Positions 16,261 to 24,514 of a stretch of DNA of 64,000 nucleotides are shown piece after piece. Source of the stretch: Streptomyces sp. NRRL F-4489 (GTDB lineage: Bacteria > Actinomycetota > Actinomycetes > Streptomycetales > Streptomycetaceae); the NCBI RefSeq assembly GCF_001509485.1, contig NZ_LLZI01000268.1, positions 1 through 64,000 on the forward strand, read 5' to 3'. Below the pieces are notes generated by a model. That model ran no database searches, was not told where the DNA came from, and saw only the letters and a program-made list of their open reading frames with translations. The translations under genes were made by a program, and so were the position numbers. The first letter of the stretch is position 1. Every line of letters begins with the position of its first letter.

Positions 16261-17163
16261 CCCGTACACCGGCCCCGGCACCGCCGACTCCGCCAGCAGC
16301 TTCCGGGCCACCCCACCCACCTCATCCGGGGCCCACCGGGCCCCCTTGTCGGCCGTCGGCCCGGGCCGCCACCCCTCCATCACCGTGATGCGGCCCCCCT
16401 CCGCCTCGAAGACCCGCCCGGTGACCCCGGCACTGTCACCGGAGGCCAGCCACACCACCAGCGGCGAAACGTTCTCCGGCGCCATCGCGTCGAACTCACC
16501 GTCCTCCGGCGCGGCCATCGTGTCGGCGAACGTCTGCTCCGTCATCCGCGTACGGGCCGCCGGCGCGATCGCGTTGACCTGCACGCCGTAACGCCCCATC
16601 TCGGCCGCGGCGACAAGCGTCAGCCCGAGGATGCCGGCCTTGGCGGCGGAGTAGTTGCCCTGCCCGACGCTGCCCAGCAGCCCGGCGCCGGAGCTGGTGT
16701 TGACGACCCGGGCGTCCGGCGTCCGCCCGGCCTTGGCCTCGGCGCGCCAGTGCGCCGCGGCATGCTTCAGCGGCAGGAAGTGCCCCTTGAGATGGACCCG
16801 CATCACCGCGTCCCAGTCGTCCTCGGCGAGGTTGACCAGCATCCGGTCGCGCAGGAACCCGGCGTTGTTGACCAGGGCGTCCAGCCGGCCGAACGCGTCC
16901 AGGGCGGTGGCGACGAGCGAGGCGGCGCCCTCCTCGGTGGTGATGTCGCCGGTGTGCGCGGTGGCCCGCCCGCCGCGGGCGCGGATCTCCTCGACGACCT
17001 GCTGGGCGGGCCCGGCCGAGGCCCCGGCGCCATCGGCCGCGACCCCGAGGTCGTTGACGACGACGGCGGCCCCTTCGGCGGCCAGGGCGAGGGCGTGGGC
17101 GCGGCCCAGCCCGCGGCCGGCCCCGGTGACGACGGCGACGCGTCCAGCGCATATTCCGGTCAT
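16237..17163 (-). CDS. SDR dehydrogenase, Rv3548c-like, steroid C/D-ring cluster
   Basis: Predicted 308 residues, 17beta-HSD type 4-like short-chain dehydrogenase. Features: cofactor motif VTGAGRGLGRAHA, NNAGFLRD, the Ser of NTSSGAGLLG and catalytic YSAAK. A C-terminal extension past residue ~265 is as in hydroxyacyl-CoA dehydrogenases of this type. The order SDR-SDR-(divergent)-echA20-ipdA-ipdB-ipdC matches Rv3548c-Rv3553 of M. tuberculosis, so a HIP-CoA-derived hydroxyacyl-CoA is the likely substrate. ATG 17163 has GAGGAG upstream. The last residues (GAGSLRLA) are encoded by repeat element C. Confidence 0.82.
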   Translation of the reverse strand: MTGICAGRVAVVTGAGRGLGRAHALALAAEGAAVVVNDLGVAADGAGASAGPAQQVVEEIRARGGRATAHTGDITTEEGAASLVATALDAFGRLDALVNNAGFLRDRMLVNLAEDDWDAVMRVHLKGHFLPLKHAAAHWRAEAKAGRTPDARVVNTSSGAGLLGSVGQGNYSAAKAGILGLTLVAAAEMGRYGVQVNAIAPAARTRMTEQTFADTMAAPEDGEFDAMAPENVSPLVVWLASGDSAGVTGRVFEAEGGRITVMEGWRPGPTADKGARWAPDEVGGVARKLLAESAVPGPVYGAGSLRLA

Positions 17164-17190
17164 ATCAGGACTCCTCAGTGTGACTGATGG

Positions 17191-17261
17191 TTTCAACGCG
17201 ACTGACGATTTCGACGCAATTGGCGTTTCAGGCTCACTTGACGTTTTCAACGCGATTGACG
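17191..17261. repeat. Imperfect tandem array, four ~18-nt copies
   Basis: TTTCAACGCGACTGACG (17191-17207), TTTCGACGCAATTGGCG (17209-17225), a more diverged copy (17226-17243) and TTTCAACGCGATTGACG (17245-17261). The array spans the leader of the downstream SDR and the last codons of the upstream SDR. Base composition is lower in GC than the surroundings. Confidence 0.6.
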
Positions 17262-18025
17262 GTCGCGGCCTCCAGAAACGCCGGCCGCTCCCCACCCCCG
17301 TGGACCAGCAGACTGGCCCCGCTGACGTACCCGGCCCGCCCCGACGCGAGGAACACGCACGCGTCGCCGATCTCCGCCGGCTCCGCGAGCCGCCCGAGCG
17401 GCACGGTCGCGCCGACCGCCGCGACCCCCGCCTCGTCCCCGTAGTGCAGCGCCGACAGCTCGGTGCGGACCATCCCCAGGACGAGGGTGTTGACGCGGAC
17501 CAGGGGCGCCCATTCGACGGCCATGGAGCGGGCGAGGTTCTCCAGCCCGGCCTTGGCGGCGCCGTAGGCGGCGGTGCCGGGCGAGGGCCGGGTGCCGCTG
17601 ACGCTGCCGATCATGATGACCGAACCGCCCTGCGGCTGGCCGCGCATCACCTCGTACGCGGCGAGCGAGGCGGTCATCGGGGCGGTGAGATTGAGCTCGA
17701 CGACCCGGGCGTGGCGCTCGGCGGCGCTCTCGCCGAGCAGCCGGTAGGGCGTGCCGCCGGCGTTGTTGACCAGGCAGTCCAGCCGCCCGTGGTCGGTGGC
17801 GACGCGGGCGAAGAACTCCCGCACCGCGGCCGGTTCTCGCAGGTCGACGGGGTGGAAGCGGGCGGTGCGGCCGACCTCGGCGACCGGTTCGTCGGGGGGC
17901 CGCCGGGCGCAGACGATGACCTCCGCGCCGGCCCGGAGGAAGGCGCGGGCGATGCCGGCGCCGACGCCCCGGGTGCCGCCGGTGACGACGGCGACCTGTC
18001 CGGTGAGATCGAGGATCAGGGACAA
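17234..18025 (-). CDS. SDR dehydrogenase, Rv3549c-like, steroid C/D-ring cluster
   Basis: Predicted 263 residues, classical SDR: VTGGTRGVGAGIA, NNAGG, the catalytic Ser in MIGSVSG and YGAAK. It starts with a rare TTG at 18025, supported by GGAGG seven nt upstream and by the absence of any better in-frame start. It is divergent from echA20 as Rv3549c is in mycobacteria. A CoA-thioester hydroxyl/keto intermediate of HIP breakdown is the probable substrate. Transcription probably starts in the 80-nt region containing the KstR2-type site. Confidence 0.82.
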   Translation of the reverse strand: MSLILDLTGQVAVVTGGTRGVGAGIARAFLRAGAEVIVCARRPPDEPVAEVGRTARFHPVDLREPAAVREFFARVATDHGRLDCLVNNAGGTPYRLLGESAAERHARVVELNLTAPMTASLAAYEVMRGQPQGGSVIMIGSVSGTRPSPGTAAYGAAKAGLENLARSMAVEWAPLVRVNTLVLGMVRTELSALHYGDEAGVAAVGATVPLGRLAEPAEIGDACVFLASGRAGYVSGASLLVHGGGERPAFLEAATVNRVENVK

Positions 18026-18070
18026 CTGGTACCTCCCGCGGCGGGCGATCCGCTGCTAACTTCGCTACCT

Positions 18071-18084
18071 AACAAACGCTTGGT
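18071..18084. promoter_or_regulatory. KstR2-type operator, divergent SDR/echA20 promoter
   Basis: AACAAACGCTTGGT matches the KstR2 consensus AnCAAGnnCTTGnT known from mycobacteria and rhodococci at all fixed positions but one (A for G at position 6). The 26496-26509 site shows the identical deviation. Confidence 0.7.
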
Positions 18085-18105
18085 GGAAAGGTAGCTGATC
18101 TGCTC

Positions 18106-18882
18106 ATGGGTGTCTCCACCTCCGCACCCGACCAGGGCGTCGCGGTCGTCACCGCGGACTTCCCCCCGGTCAACGCGCTGCCCGTACAGGGCTGGTACGA
18201 CCTCGCCGACGCGGTACGGGCCGCCGGCCGCGACCCCGCCGTGCGCTGCGTCGTACTGGCCGCCGCGGGCCGCGGCTTCAACGCCGGCGTCGACATCAAG
18301 GAGATGCAGCGGGACACCGCCGCGGGCGGCCACGGGGCGCTGATCGGCGCCAACCGCGGCTGCGCCGAGGCGTTCGCCGCGGTCTACGAGTGCGAGGTGC
18401 CGGTGGTCGCCGCGGTGCAGGGCTTCTGCCTGGGCGGCGGCATCGGCCTGGTCGGCAACGCCGACGCCATCGTGGCCAGCGACGACGCCACGTTCGGGCT
18501 GCCGGAGCTGGACCGCGGCGCGCTGGGCGCCGCCACCCACCTGGCCCGGCTCGTCCCGCAGCACCTGATGCGCGCGCTGTACTACACCTCCCGGACCGCC
18601 ACCGCGCAGGAGCTCCACGCGCACGGCTCGGTCTGGCGGGTCGTCCCGCGCGCCGGACTGCACGACGCGGCCCTGGAACTGGCCCGGGAGATCGCCCGCA
18701 AGGACGGCTATCTGCTCCGGCTCGCCAAGGCCGCCATCAACGGCATCGACCCGGTGGACGTCCGCCGCAGCTACCGCTTCGAGCAGGGCTTCACCTTCGA
18801 GGCCAACCTCAGCGGCGTCGCCGACCGGGTGCGTGACACCTTCGGCGGCGCCGGGCACACGGAAGGACCGGATCGACCGTGA
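18106..18882 (+). CDS. echA20: Ring-opening enoyl-CoA hydratase-like hydrolase EchA20
   Basis: Predicted 258 residues, crotonase family. EchA20 hydrolyses ring D of HIEC-CoA in the HIP pathway. Signature stretches shared with mycobacterial EchA20 include PPVNALPVQGWYDLADA, GRGFNAGVDIKEMQRD, NRGCAEAFAAVYECEVPV, GFCLGGGIGLVGNADAIVA and FGLPELDRGALGAATHL. The oxyanion-hole Gly residues are retained. It overlaps ipdA as GTGA and heads the echA20-ipdABC operon under a KstR2-type operator. Confidence 0.92.
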   Translation: MGVSTSAPDQGVAVVTADFPPVNALPVQGWYDLADAVRAAGRDPAVRCVVLAAAGRGFNAGVDIKEMQRDTAAGGHGALIGANRGCAEAFAAVYECEVPVVAAVQGFCLGGGIGLVGNADAIVASDDATFGLPELDRGALGAATHLARLVPQHLMRALYYTSRTATAQELHAHGSVWRVVPRAGLHDAALELAREIARKDGYLLRLAKAAINGIDPVDVRRSYRFEQGFTFEANLSGVADRVRDTFGGAGHTEGPDRP

Positions 18883-19724
18883 CCGACAAGACCATGACCC
18901 CCGAGGACGTCGTGGCGCGGCTGCACAGCGGCATGACCCTGGGCATCGGCGGCTGGGGCTCGCGCCGCAAGCCGATGGCCCTGGTCCGCGCGCTGCTCCG
19001 CTCCGACGTCACCGACCTGACGGTGATCTCCTACGGCGGTCCCGACGTGGGCCTGCTGGCCGCCGCCGGGAAGATCCGCAAGCTGGTCACCGCGTTCGCC
19101 ACGCTGGACTCGATCCCGCTGGAGCCGCACTTCCGCGCGGCCCGCGAGTCCGGCGCGTTCGGCCTCATGGAGATCGACGAGGCGATGTTCATGTGGGGGC
19201 TGCACGCCGCCGCCAACCGGCTGCCGTTCCTGCCGGTCCGGGCCGGCCTCGGCTCGGACGTGATGCGGGTCAACCCCGAGCTGAAGACGGTGACGTCGCC
19301 GTACGAGGACGGGGAGACGCTGGTGGCGATGCCGGCGCTGCGGATGGACGCGGCGCTGGTCCACGTCAACCGCGCCGACCGGCTCGGCAACGGCCAGTAC
19401 CTCGGCCCGGACCCGTACTTCGACGACCTGTTCTGCGAGGCGGCGGACACCGCGTACGTCTCCTGCGAACGGCTCGTGGACGCGGGCGGCTTCGACGGCG
19501 CGCCCCCGCAGACGCTGCTGGTCAAACGGCATGCCGTCACCGGTGTCGTGGAGACGCCCAACGGCGCGCACTTCACCTCCTGCGTACCGGACTACGACCG
19601 CGACGAGGCGTTCCAGAAGCTCTACGCGGGCACGCCCTGGCCAAAGTTCGCCGAGCGGTTCCTGCGCGGCGACGAGAAGAGCTACCAGCAGGCCGTCCAG
19701 ACCTGGCACGAGGAGACGCGATGA
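18879..19724 (+). CDS. ipdA: COCHEA-CoA hydrolase subunit A
   Basis: Predicted 281 residues, class I CoA-transferase fold, alpha type. With IpdB it hydrolyses the last ring (C) of COCHEA-CoA. Features: GMTLGIGGWGSRRKPMALVRAL, SYGGPDVGLLAAAGKI, FHVN-type VHVNRADRLGNGQYLGPDPYFDDLFCEAAD. It starts with GTG overlapping the echA20 stop and ends overlapping ipdB (ATGA), giving 1:1 coupling of the two subunits. Order and length match Rv3551. Confidence 0.92.
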   Translation: MTDKTMTPEDVVARLHSGMTLGIGGWGSRRKPMALVRALLRSDVTDLTVISYGGPDVGLLAAAGKIRKLVTAFATLDSIPLEPHFRAARESGAFGLMEIDEAMFMWGLHAAANRLPFLPVRAGLGSDVMRVNPELKTVTSPYEDGETLVAMPALRMDAALVHVNRADRLGNGQYLGPDPYFDDLFCEAADTAYVSCERLVDAGGFDGAPPQTLLVKRHAVTGVVETPNGAHFTSCVPDYDRDEAFQKLYAGTPWPKFAERFLRGDEKSYQQAVQTWHEETR

Positions 19725-20449
19725 CCAGCCGCGCCGAATACTGCGTGATCGCCTGCGCCGACGCCTGGCGCGGCGACGGGGAGGTACTGGCCAGCCCGAT
19801 GGGCATCGTGCCGGGTCTGGGCGCCCGGCTCGCCCGGCGCACCTTCGCCCCCGACCTGCTGCTGACCGACGGCGAGGCGATGCTCGTCGACGCGGACGGC
19901 CGGCCCGAGGGCTGGCTGCCGTACCGCCAGCACCTGACCATGGTCACCGGCGGGCGGCGGCACGTGATGATGGGCGCCAGTCAGCTCGACCGCTACGGCA
20001 ACCAGAACATCTCCTGCATCGGTGACTGGGAGCGGCCCGCCCGGCAGCTCCTCGGCGTGCGCGGAGCGCCGGTCAACACCCTGAACAATCCGACGAGTTA
20101 CTGGGTCCCCCGGCATTCGCCGCGGGTGTTCGTGGAGAAGGTCGACATGGTCTGCGGGGTGGGCTACGACCGGGCGGCGGCCGCCGGGCCGTCCGCCACC
20201 CGCTACCACCGCATCCCCCGCGTCGTCAGCAACCTCGGTGTGTTCGACTTCGCCACCCCCGACCACCGCATGCGCCTGGCCTCGCTGCACCCCGGCGTCA
20301 CCGTCGCGGAGGTGCGGGACGCCACCGGCTTCGCGCTCGCCCTCCCGGACGAGATCCCGTACACCCGGGAGCCGTCCGAGGAGGAGCTGCGGCTGATCCG
20401 CGAGGTGCTGGACCCGCGGGGGCTGCGCGACCGCGAGGTGCCGGCATGA
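19721..20449 (+). CDS. ipdB: COCHEA-CoA hydrolase subunit B
   Basis: Predicted 242 residues, CoA-transferase beta-type subunit, partner of IpdA. Recognisable are the N-terminal YCVIACADAWRGDGEVLASPMG, MMGASQLDRYGNQNISCIGDW and the C-terminal CGVGYDRAAAAG. Mycobacterial IpdB is about 250 residues. ATG at 19721 overlaps the ipdA stop by 4 nt and its own stop overlaps ipdC by 4 nt. Confidence 0.92.
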   Translation: MTSRAEYCVIACADAWRGDGEVLASPMGIVPGLGARLARRTFAPDLLLTDGEAMLVDADGRPEGWLPYRQHLTMVTGGRRHVMMGASQLDRYGNQNISCIGDWERPARQLLGVRGAPVNTLNNPTSYWVPRHSPRVFVEKVDMVCGVGYDRAAAAGPSATRYHRIPRVVSNLGVFDFATPDHRMRLASLHPGVTVAEVRDATGFALALPDEIPYTREPSEEELRLIREVLDPRGLRDREVPA

Positions 20450-21549
20450 GCCGGGAGGCCGCACCGGCCACCGGAAGCGACCCGGACACCGGCGCCGTCC
20501 CGGCTCTCGCCACCCCGCTGACCGAGCTGACCGGCGTCCGGTACCCGATCGTGCAGACCGGGATGGGCTGGGTGGCCGGCCCCCGGCTGGTCTCCGCCAC
20601 CGCCGAGGCGGGCGCGCTGGGCATCCTCGCCTCGGCGACCATGACGCCCGGCCAGCTGCGGTCGGCGGTCCGCGAGGTCAAGTCCCGTACGGACCAGCCG
20701 TTCGGCGTCAATCTGCGGGCCGACGCGGGCGACGCGGCGGACCGGGTGCGGATCATCATCGAGGAGGGCGTCCGGGTCGCCTCGTTCGCGCTGGCGCCTT
20801 CCCGGGAGCTGATCGCCCGGCTCAAGGACGCCGGGGTGGTGGTGATCCCGTCCATCGGGGCCCGGCGGCACGCCGAGAAGGTCGCGGCCTGGGGCGCGGA
20901 CGCGGTCGTCGTCCAGGGCGGCGAGGGCGGCGGGCACACCGGGAGCGTGGCCACCACGGTGCTGCTCCCGCAGGTCGTGGACGCGGTGGACATCCCGGTG
21001 ATCGCCGCGGGCGGCTTCTTCGACGGCCGCGGCCTGGTCGCCGCGCTCGCCTACGGGGCCGCCGGGATCGCCATGGGCACCCGCTTCCTGCTGACCTCCG
21101 ACAGCACCGTGCCGCCGGCCGTCCAGGACCGCTATCTGGCCGCCGCGGTCACCGACGTCACCGTCACCACCAAGGTGGACGGGCTGCCGCACCGGATGCT
21201 GCGCAGTGAGCTGGTCCGGACGCTGGAGCGGTCCGGGCGGGCGTCCGCGCTGGTGCGGGCGGTGCGGCACGCCGCGTCGTTCCGCAAGCTGTCCGGTCTG
21301 AGCTGGTCGCGGATGGTGCGCGACGGACTGGCGATGAAGCACGGCAAGGACCTGACGTGGAGTCAGGTGCTGCTGGCGGCCAACACCCCGATGCTGCTCA
21401 AGGCGTCGATGGTGGACGGCCGCACCGACCTCGGCGTGATGGCCTCCGGCCAGGTCGCCGGGGTGATCGAGGACCTTCCCTCGTGTGCCGAACTGGTCGC
21501 CCGGATCATGACCGAGGCGCACCGCACGCTGGCGGGCCTGCCCCGCTGA
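20446..21549 (+). CDS. ipdC: FMN-dependent reductase of the HIP pathway (NMO family)
   Basis: Predicted 367 residues, nitronate monooxygenase/2-nitropropane dioxygenase-like TIM barrel binding FMN. IpdC is needed for C-ring processing between EchA20 and IpdAB. Motifs: PIVQTGMGWVAGPRLVSATAEAGALGILA at the N-terminus (catalytic/flavin strand), VVQGGEGGGHTG and IAAGGFFDGRGLVAALAYGAAGIAMGTRFL (FMN phosphate site). Coupled to ipdB by an ATGA overlap; last gene of the unit. Confidence 0.9.
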   Translation: MSREAAPATGSDPDTGAVPALATPLTELTGVRYPIVQTGMGWVAGPRLVSATAEAGALGILASATMTPGQLRSAVREVKSRTDQPFGVNLRADAGDAADRVRIIIEEGVRVASFALAPSRELIARLKDAGVVVIPSIGARRHAEKVAAWGADAVVVQGGEGGGHTGSVATTVLLPQVVDAVDIPVIAAGGFFDGRGLVAALAYGAAGIAMGTRFLLTSDSTVPPAVQDRYLAAAVTDVTVTTKVDGLPHRMLRSELVRTLERSGRASALVRAVRHAASFRKLSGLSWSRMVRDGLAMKHGKDLTWSQVLLAANTPMLLKASMVDGRTDLGVMASGQVAGVIEDLPSCAELVARIMTEAHRTLAGLPR

Positions 21550-21664
21550 CCGGCCACCCGGGCGCGGACCGGCCCACGGCCCGCGCCCGGGCCCCTTCCC
21601 CCGGGCCCCTTCAGCGGGGCCCTCCCCAGGGCTCTCCCCTCCCCCTCCCCCCAGGAGCTGCCGC

Positions 21665-22600
21665 GTGTTCCCCTCCCGACGACGCGTCACCACCCTCCTC
21701 CTCGGCTCCGCCCTCGGCGTCGGCGGCCTCGCCGCCGCCGGCTGCGGCGCACCGGCCGACGCCGCCGGCGCGGCCGCCACCCCGCGCGCCCGGCGCAGCA
21801 CCCCGCCGCCCGCCCGCCGGGTCCCCCTGCACGGCGCGGTCAACTGCCGCGACCTGGGCGGCTACCGCACCGACCACGGCCGGACGGTCCGCTACGGACG
21901 GCTGTTCCGCTCCGACTCGCTCCCCAAGCTGACCCCCGACGACCTGACCGTCCTGCACCGCCTCGGACTGCGTACCGTGATCGATATGCGGGTGCCGTCG
22001 GAGGTCTCGTTCGACGGCGCGGACCGGCTGCCCGCCGGGCTCGCGGTGACCTCGCTGCCGGTCAACGACACCGGGCTGTTCGCCGCGATGCAGGCCGCCA
22101 TCGCCACCAAGGACCCGGTCGAGCAGCAGCGCAGACTGGGCGACGGCCGCGGTGAGGCCCTTATGCGTGACGTGTACCCGACATTCGTCACCAGTGCCGC
22201 CAACCGCGCCGCCTTCGCCACCATGCTCACCCGCTTCGCGGACCAGGACCGGCTGCCGCTGCTCTTCCACTGCACCTCGGGCAAGGACCGCACCGGCTGG
22301 CTGACCTACCTCCTGCTGCGGCTGCTCGGCGTCCCGCACGCCACCGCCGAACAGGACTACCTGCTCACCAACACCCTGCGCCGGGACGCCGACGCGGCCG
22401 TACGCGCCCAGCTCAAGCAGGCCGGGCTGATGCAGGACACCGACCTGCTCATCCCGCTCCAAGAAGTCCGCTCCGGCTATCTGGCCGCCGGCCTCGACCA
22501 ACTGCGGCAGGACTACGGCGACATCCCCCGCTACCTCAGCGCCGGCCTCGGCCTGCACACCTCGACCCTGGCCCGGCTCCGCGCCCGGCTGCTGCACTGA
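21665..22600 (+). CDS. Exported dual-specificity/tyrosine phosphatase (SidE-like PTP)
   Basis: Predicted 311 residues. The N-terminus MFPSRRRVTTLLLGSALGVGGLAAAGCG has a basic Tat-like start, a hydrophobic core and a lipobox (AAGC), so a membrane-attached lipoprotein is likely. The catalytic P-loop is HCTSGKDRTG with the nucleophile C203, and the N-terminal NCRDLGGYRT and FRSDSL motifs are those of the bacterial DSP-like (MptpB/LipA) family. GTG at 21665 has AGGAG upstream. It is not a steroid gene by homology but lies between ipdC and fadA6; mycobacterial MptpB phosphatases act on phosphoproteins or phosphoinositides. Confidence 0.85.
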   Translation: MFPSRRRVTTLLLGSALGVGGLAAAGCGAPADAAGAAATPRARRSTPPPARRVPLHGAVNCRDLGGYRTDHGRTVRYGRLFRSDSLPKLTPDDLTVLHRLGLRTVIDMRVPSEVSFDGADRLPAGLAVTSLPVNDTGLFAAMQAAIATKDPVEQQRRLGDGRGEALMRDVYPTFVTSAANRAAFATMLTRFADQDRLPLLFHCTSGKDRTGWLTYLLLRLLGVPHATAEQDYLLTNTLRRDADAAVRAQLKQAGLMQDTDLLIPLQEVRSGYLAAGLDQLRQDYGDIPRYLSAGLGLHTSTLARLRARLLH

Positions 22601-22620
22601 GGGGCGCCCGGCCCCGCCAG

Positions 22621-22690
22621 GACGTATAAGACCGCCACGACGTACGAGACCGCCGGAACGCACGGAGACCGCCGGGACGGCCCGCACCGC
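22621..22690. repeat. Imperfect ~18-nt tandem repeat ahead of terminator
   Basis: GACGTATAAGACCGCCAC (22621-22638), GACGTACGAGACCGCCGG (22639-22656), AACGCACGGAGACCGCCGG (22657-22675) and a decayed fourth copy. The third copy forms the left arm of the hairpin 22663-22704. Confidence 0.5.
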
Positions 22691-22704
22691 CCCGGCGGTC
22701 TCCG
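22663..22704. terminator. Bidirectional terminator between phosphatase and fadA6
   Basis: CGGAGACCGCCGGG (22663-22676) pairs perfectly with CCCGGCGGTCTCCG (22691-22704) around a 14-nt loop, between two convergent genes. Confidence 0.65.
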
Positions 22705-22726
22705 CTGATTCACCGCCCCGCCGCCG

Positions 22727-23884
22727 TCACAGCCGCTCGATGATCGTCACATTGGCCTGGCCGCCGCCCTCGCACATGGTCTGCAGCCCGAACCGGCCGC
22801 CGGTGCGCTCCAGTTCGTTCAGCAGCGTGGTCATCAGCCGGACGCCGGTCGCGCCCAGCGGATGGCCCAGCGCGATGGCGCCGCCGTTGACGTTGACCCG
22901 CTCCGGGTCGGCGCCGGTCTCCTTCAGCCAGGCCAGCACCACCGGCGCGAACGCCTCGTTGATCTCCACCAGGTCGATGTCGTCCAGCGTCATCCCGGTC
23001 TTCTTCAGCGCGTACGCGGTGGCCGGGATCGGCGCGGACAGCATCCGGATCGGGTCCTCGCCGCGGACCGAGAGGTGGTGGATCCGGGCCCGCGGGGTCA
23101 GGCCGTGCTCGGCCACCGCCCGCTCGGAAGCCAGCAGCAGCGCGGCGGCGCCGTCCGAGACCTGCGAGGAGACCGCGGCGGTCAGCCGGCCGCCCTCGAC
23201 CACGGGCGCCAGCTGCGCCATCTTCTCCAGCGAGGTGTTCCGGCGCGGGCCCTCGTCGGCGGTGACCTCGCCGTACGCGACGATCTCCCGGTCGAAGCGG
23301 CCCTCGTCGGCGGCCCGGACCGCCCGCTGGTGCGAGCGGAGCGCGAACTCCTCCATCTGCTCCCGGGAGATGTCCCACTTGGTGGCGATCAGCTCGGCGC
23401 CGTGGAACTGGTTGACCGGCTGGTCGCCGTAGCGGGCCCGCCAGCCCGCCGACCCGGCGTACGGGCCCTGGGTGAGGCCCAGCGGCTCGGCGGCCTGGCG
23501 GCTGGCGAAGGCGATCGGGATCTGCGACATGTTCTGCACCCCGCCGGCCACGACCAGGTCCTGGGTGCCGGACAGCACTCCCTGGGCGGCGAAGTGCACG
23601 GCCTGCTGCGAGGAGCCGCACTGCCGGTCGACGGTGACGCCGGGCACCTCCTCCGGCAGCCCGGCGGCCAGCCAGCAGGTCCGGGCGATGTCCCCGGCCT
23701 GCGGCCCGACCGTGTCCAGGCAGCCGAAGACGACGTCCTCCACGGCGGCCGGATCGATTCCGGTGCGCTCCATCAGCGCGGACAGCACATGGGCGCCGAG
23801 GTCGGCCGGATGGACGGCGGCCAGCCCGCCGCCCTTCTTCCCCACCGGGGTGCGGACGGCATCGACGAGATACGCCTCGGGCAT
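22727..23884 (-). CDS. fadA6: Acetyl-CoA acyltransferase (MOODA-CoA thiolase)
   Basis: Predicted 385-residue thiolase. FadA6 performs the thiolytic step on 4-methyl-5-oxo-octanedioyl-CoA formed after C-ring opening. Nucleophile C89 in VDRQCGSSQQAVHFAAQ, the NEAFAPV and GHPLGATG His motifs and the C-terminal MCEGGGQANV cysteine are all present. ATG 23884 has AGGAG 6 nt upstream. The frame remains open through the upstream regulator, but that is an artefact of the frameshift there. Order fadE30-ipdF-kstR2-fadA6 equals Rv3560c-Rv3556c. Confidence 0.92.
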   Translation of the reverse strand: MPEAYLVDAVRTPVGKKGGGLAAVHPADLGAHVLSALMERTGIDPAAVEDVVFGCLDTVGPQAGDIARTCWLAAGLPEEVPGVTVDRQCGSSQQAVHFAAQGVLSGTQDLVVAGGVQNMSQIPIAFASRQAAEPLGLTQGPYAGSAGWRARYGDQPVNQFHGAELIATKWDISREQMEEFALRSHQRAVRAADEGRFDREIVAYGEVTADEGPRRNTSLEKMAQLAPVVEGGRLTAAVSSQVSDGAAALLLASERAVAEHGLTPRARIHHLSVRGEDPIRMLSAPIPATAYALKKTGMTLDDIDLVEINEAFAPVVLAWLKETGADPERVNVNGGAIALGHPLGATGVRLMTTLLNELERTGGRFGLQTMCEGGGQANVTIIERL

Positions 23885-23943
23885 GGTGAACTCCTTGGTC
23901 CTTGATTGACATTCTGCGGAGGTGCGGGACAGGCCCGCAACGC

Positions 23944-24514
23944 TCAGGTCCGCACCGCCCAGTCCCGCACCGCGATCCCGTCCAGCACCATCGACAGGTA
24001 CTGGCGGGCGATCTCCTCGGGGCTGTGCTGTGCGCCCGGCCGGTACCACGACGCCGCGACCCAGACGGTGTCGCGGACGAAGCGGTACGTCAGCCGGATG
24101 TCGAGGTCGGCGCGGAAGGCGCCGCCGGCCACCCCGCGCTCCAGCGTGCCGAGCCAGGCCCGGGCGAACCGGCGCCGGGCGTCGGCGAGATAGCCGAAGC
24201 GGGGGTGGCGGGCGGCGAGGTGCCGGGCCTCCTTCTGGTAGATCGCGACCGCGGCCCGGTGCCGGTCGATCCCCCGGAACGACGCCGTGACCAGCGCCTC
24301 GATGGTCTCCCGGGGCCCGAGCGCGGCCGCCAGTACCGCGTCGTAGCCGGCCCACAGCTCGTCCAGGAAGGCGGAGAGGATCTCGTCCACCATCGACTCC
24401 TTGGAGTCGAAGTGGTAGTAGAGGCTGCCGGCGGACCGTGGTCGCGTTGTAGCCCCGGGCGGCGAACACCTCGGCCGCGGTGGCCAGGAGTTCGCCGCGG
24501 CGCTCCTCACGCAT
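23944..24514 (-). pseudogene. kstR2: KstR2-like TetR repressor, out-of-frame deletion in the HTH
   Basis: The N-terminus RRGELLATAAEVFAARGYNATTVR (24514 to ~24435) is in one frame and the rest, from GSLYYHFDSKESMVDEIL to the stop at 23944, in another. In mycobacterial KstR2 about ten residues (VRDIADGAGILSGS region, HTH turn and recognition helix) lie between. Here one base replaces those 30, a net loss of 29 nt at about 24431-24436; 571 + 29 = 600 nt would give 199 residues, the KstR2 length (200). KstR2 represses HIP-degradation genes and is released by HIP-CoA. As read, no functional repressor is made. An assembly or sequencing gap is the alternative. Confidence 0.8.

Noticed and set aside
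22727..24514. Apparent TetR-thiolase fusion
   Set aside because: The open frame results from the frameshift in kstR2; fadA6 has its own ATG with AGGAG.
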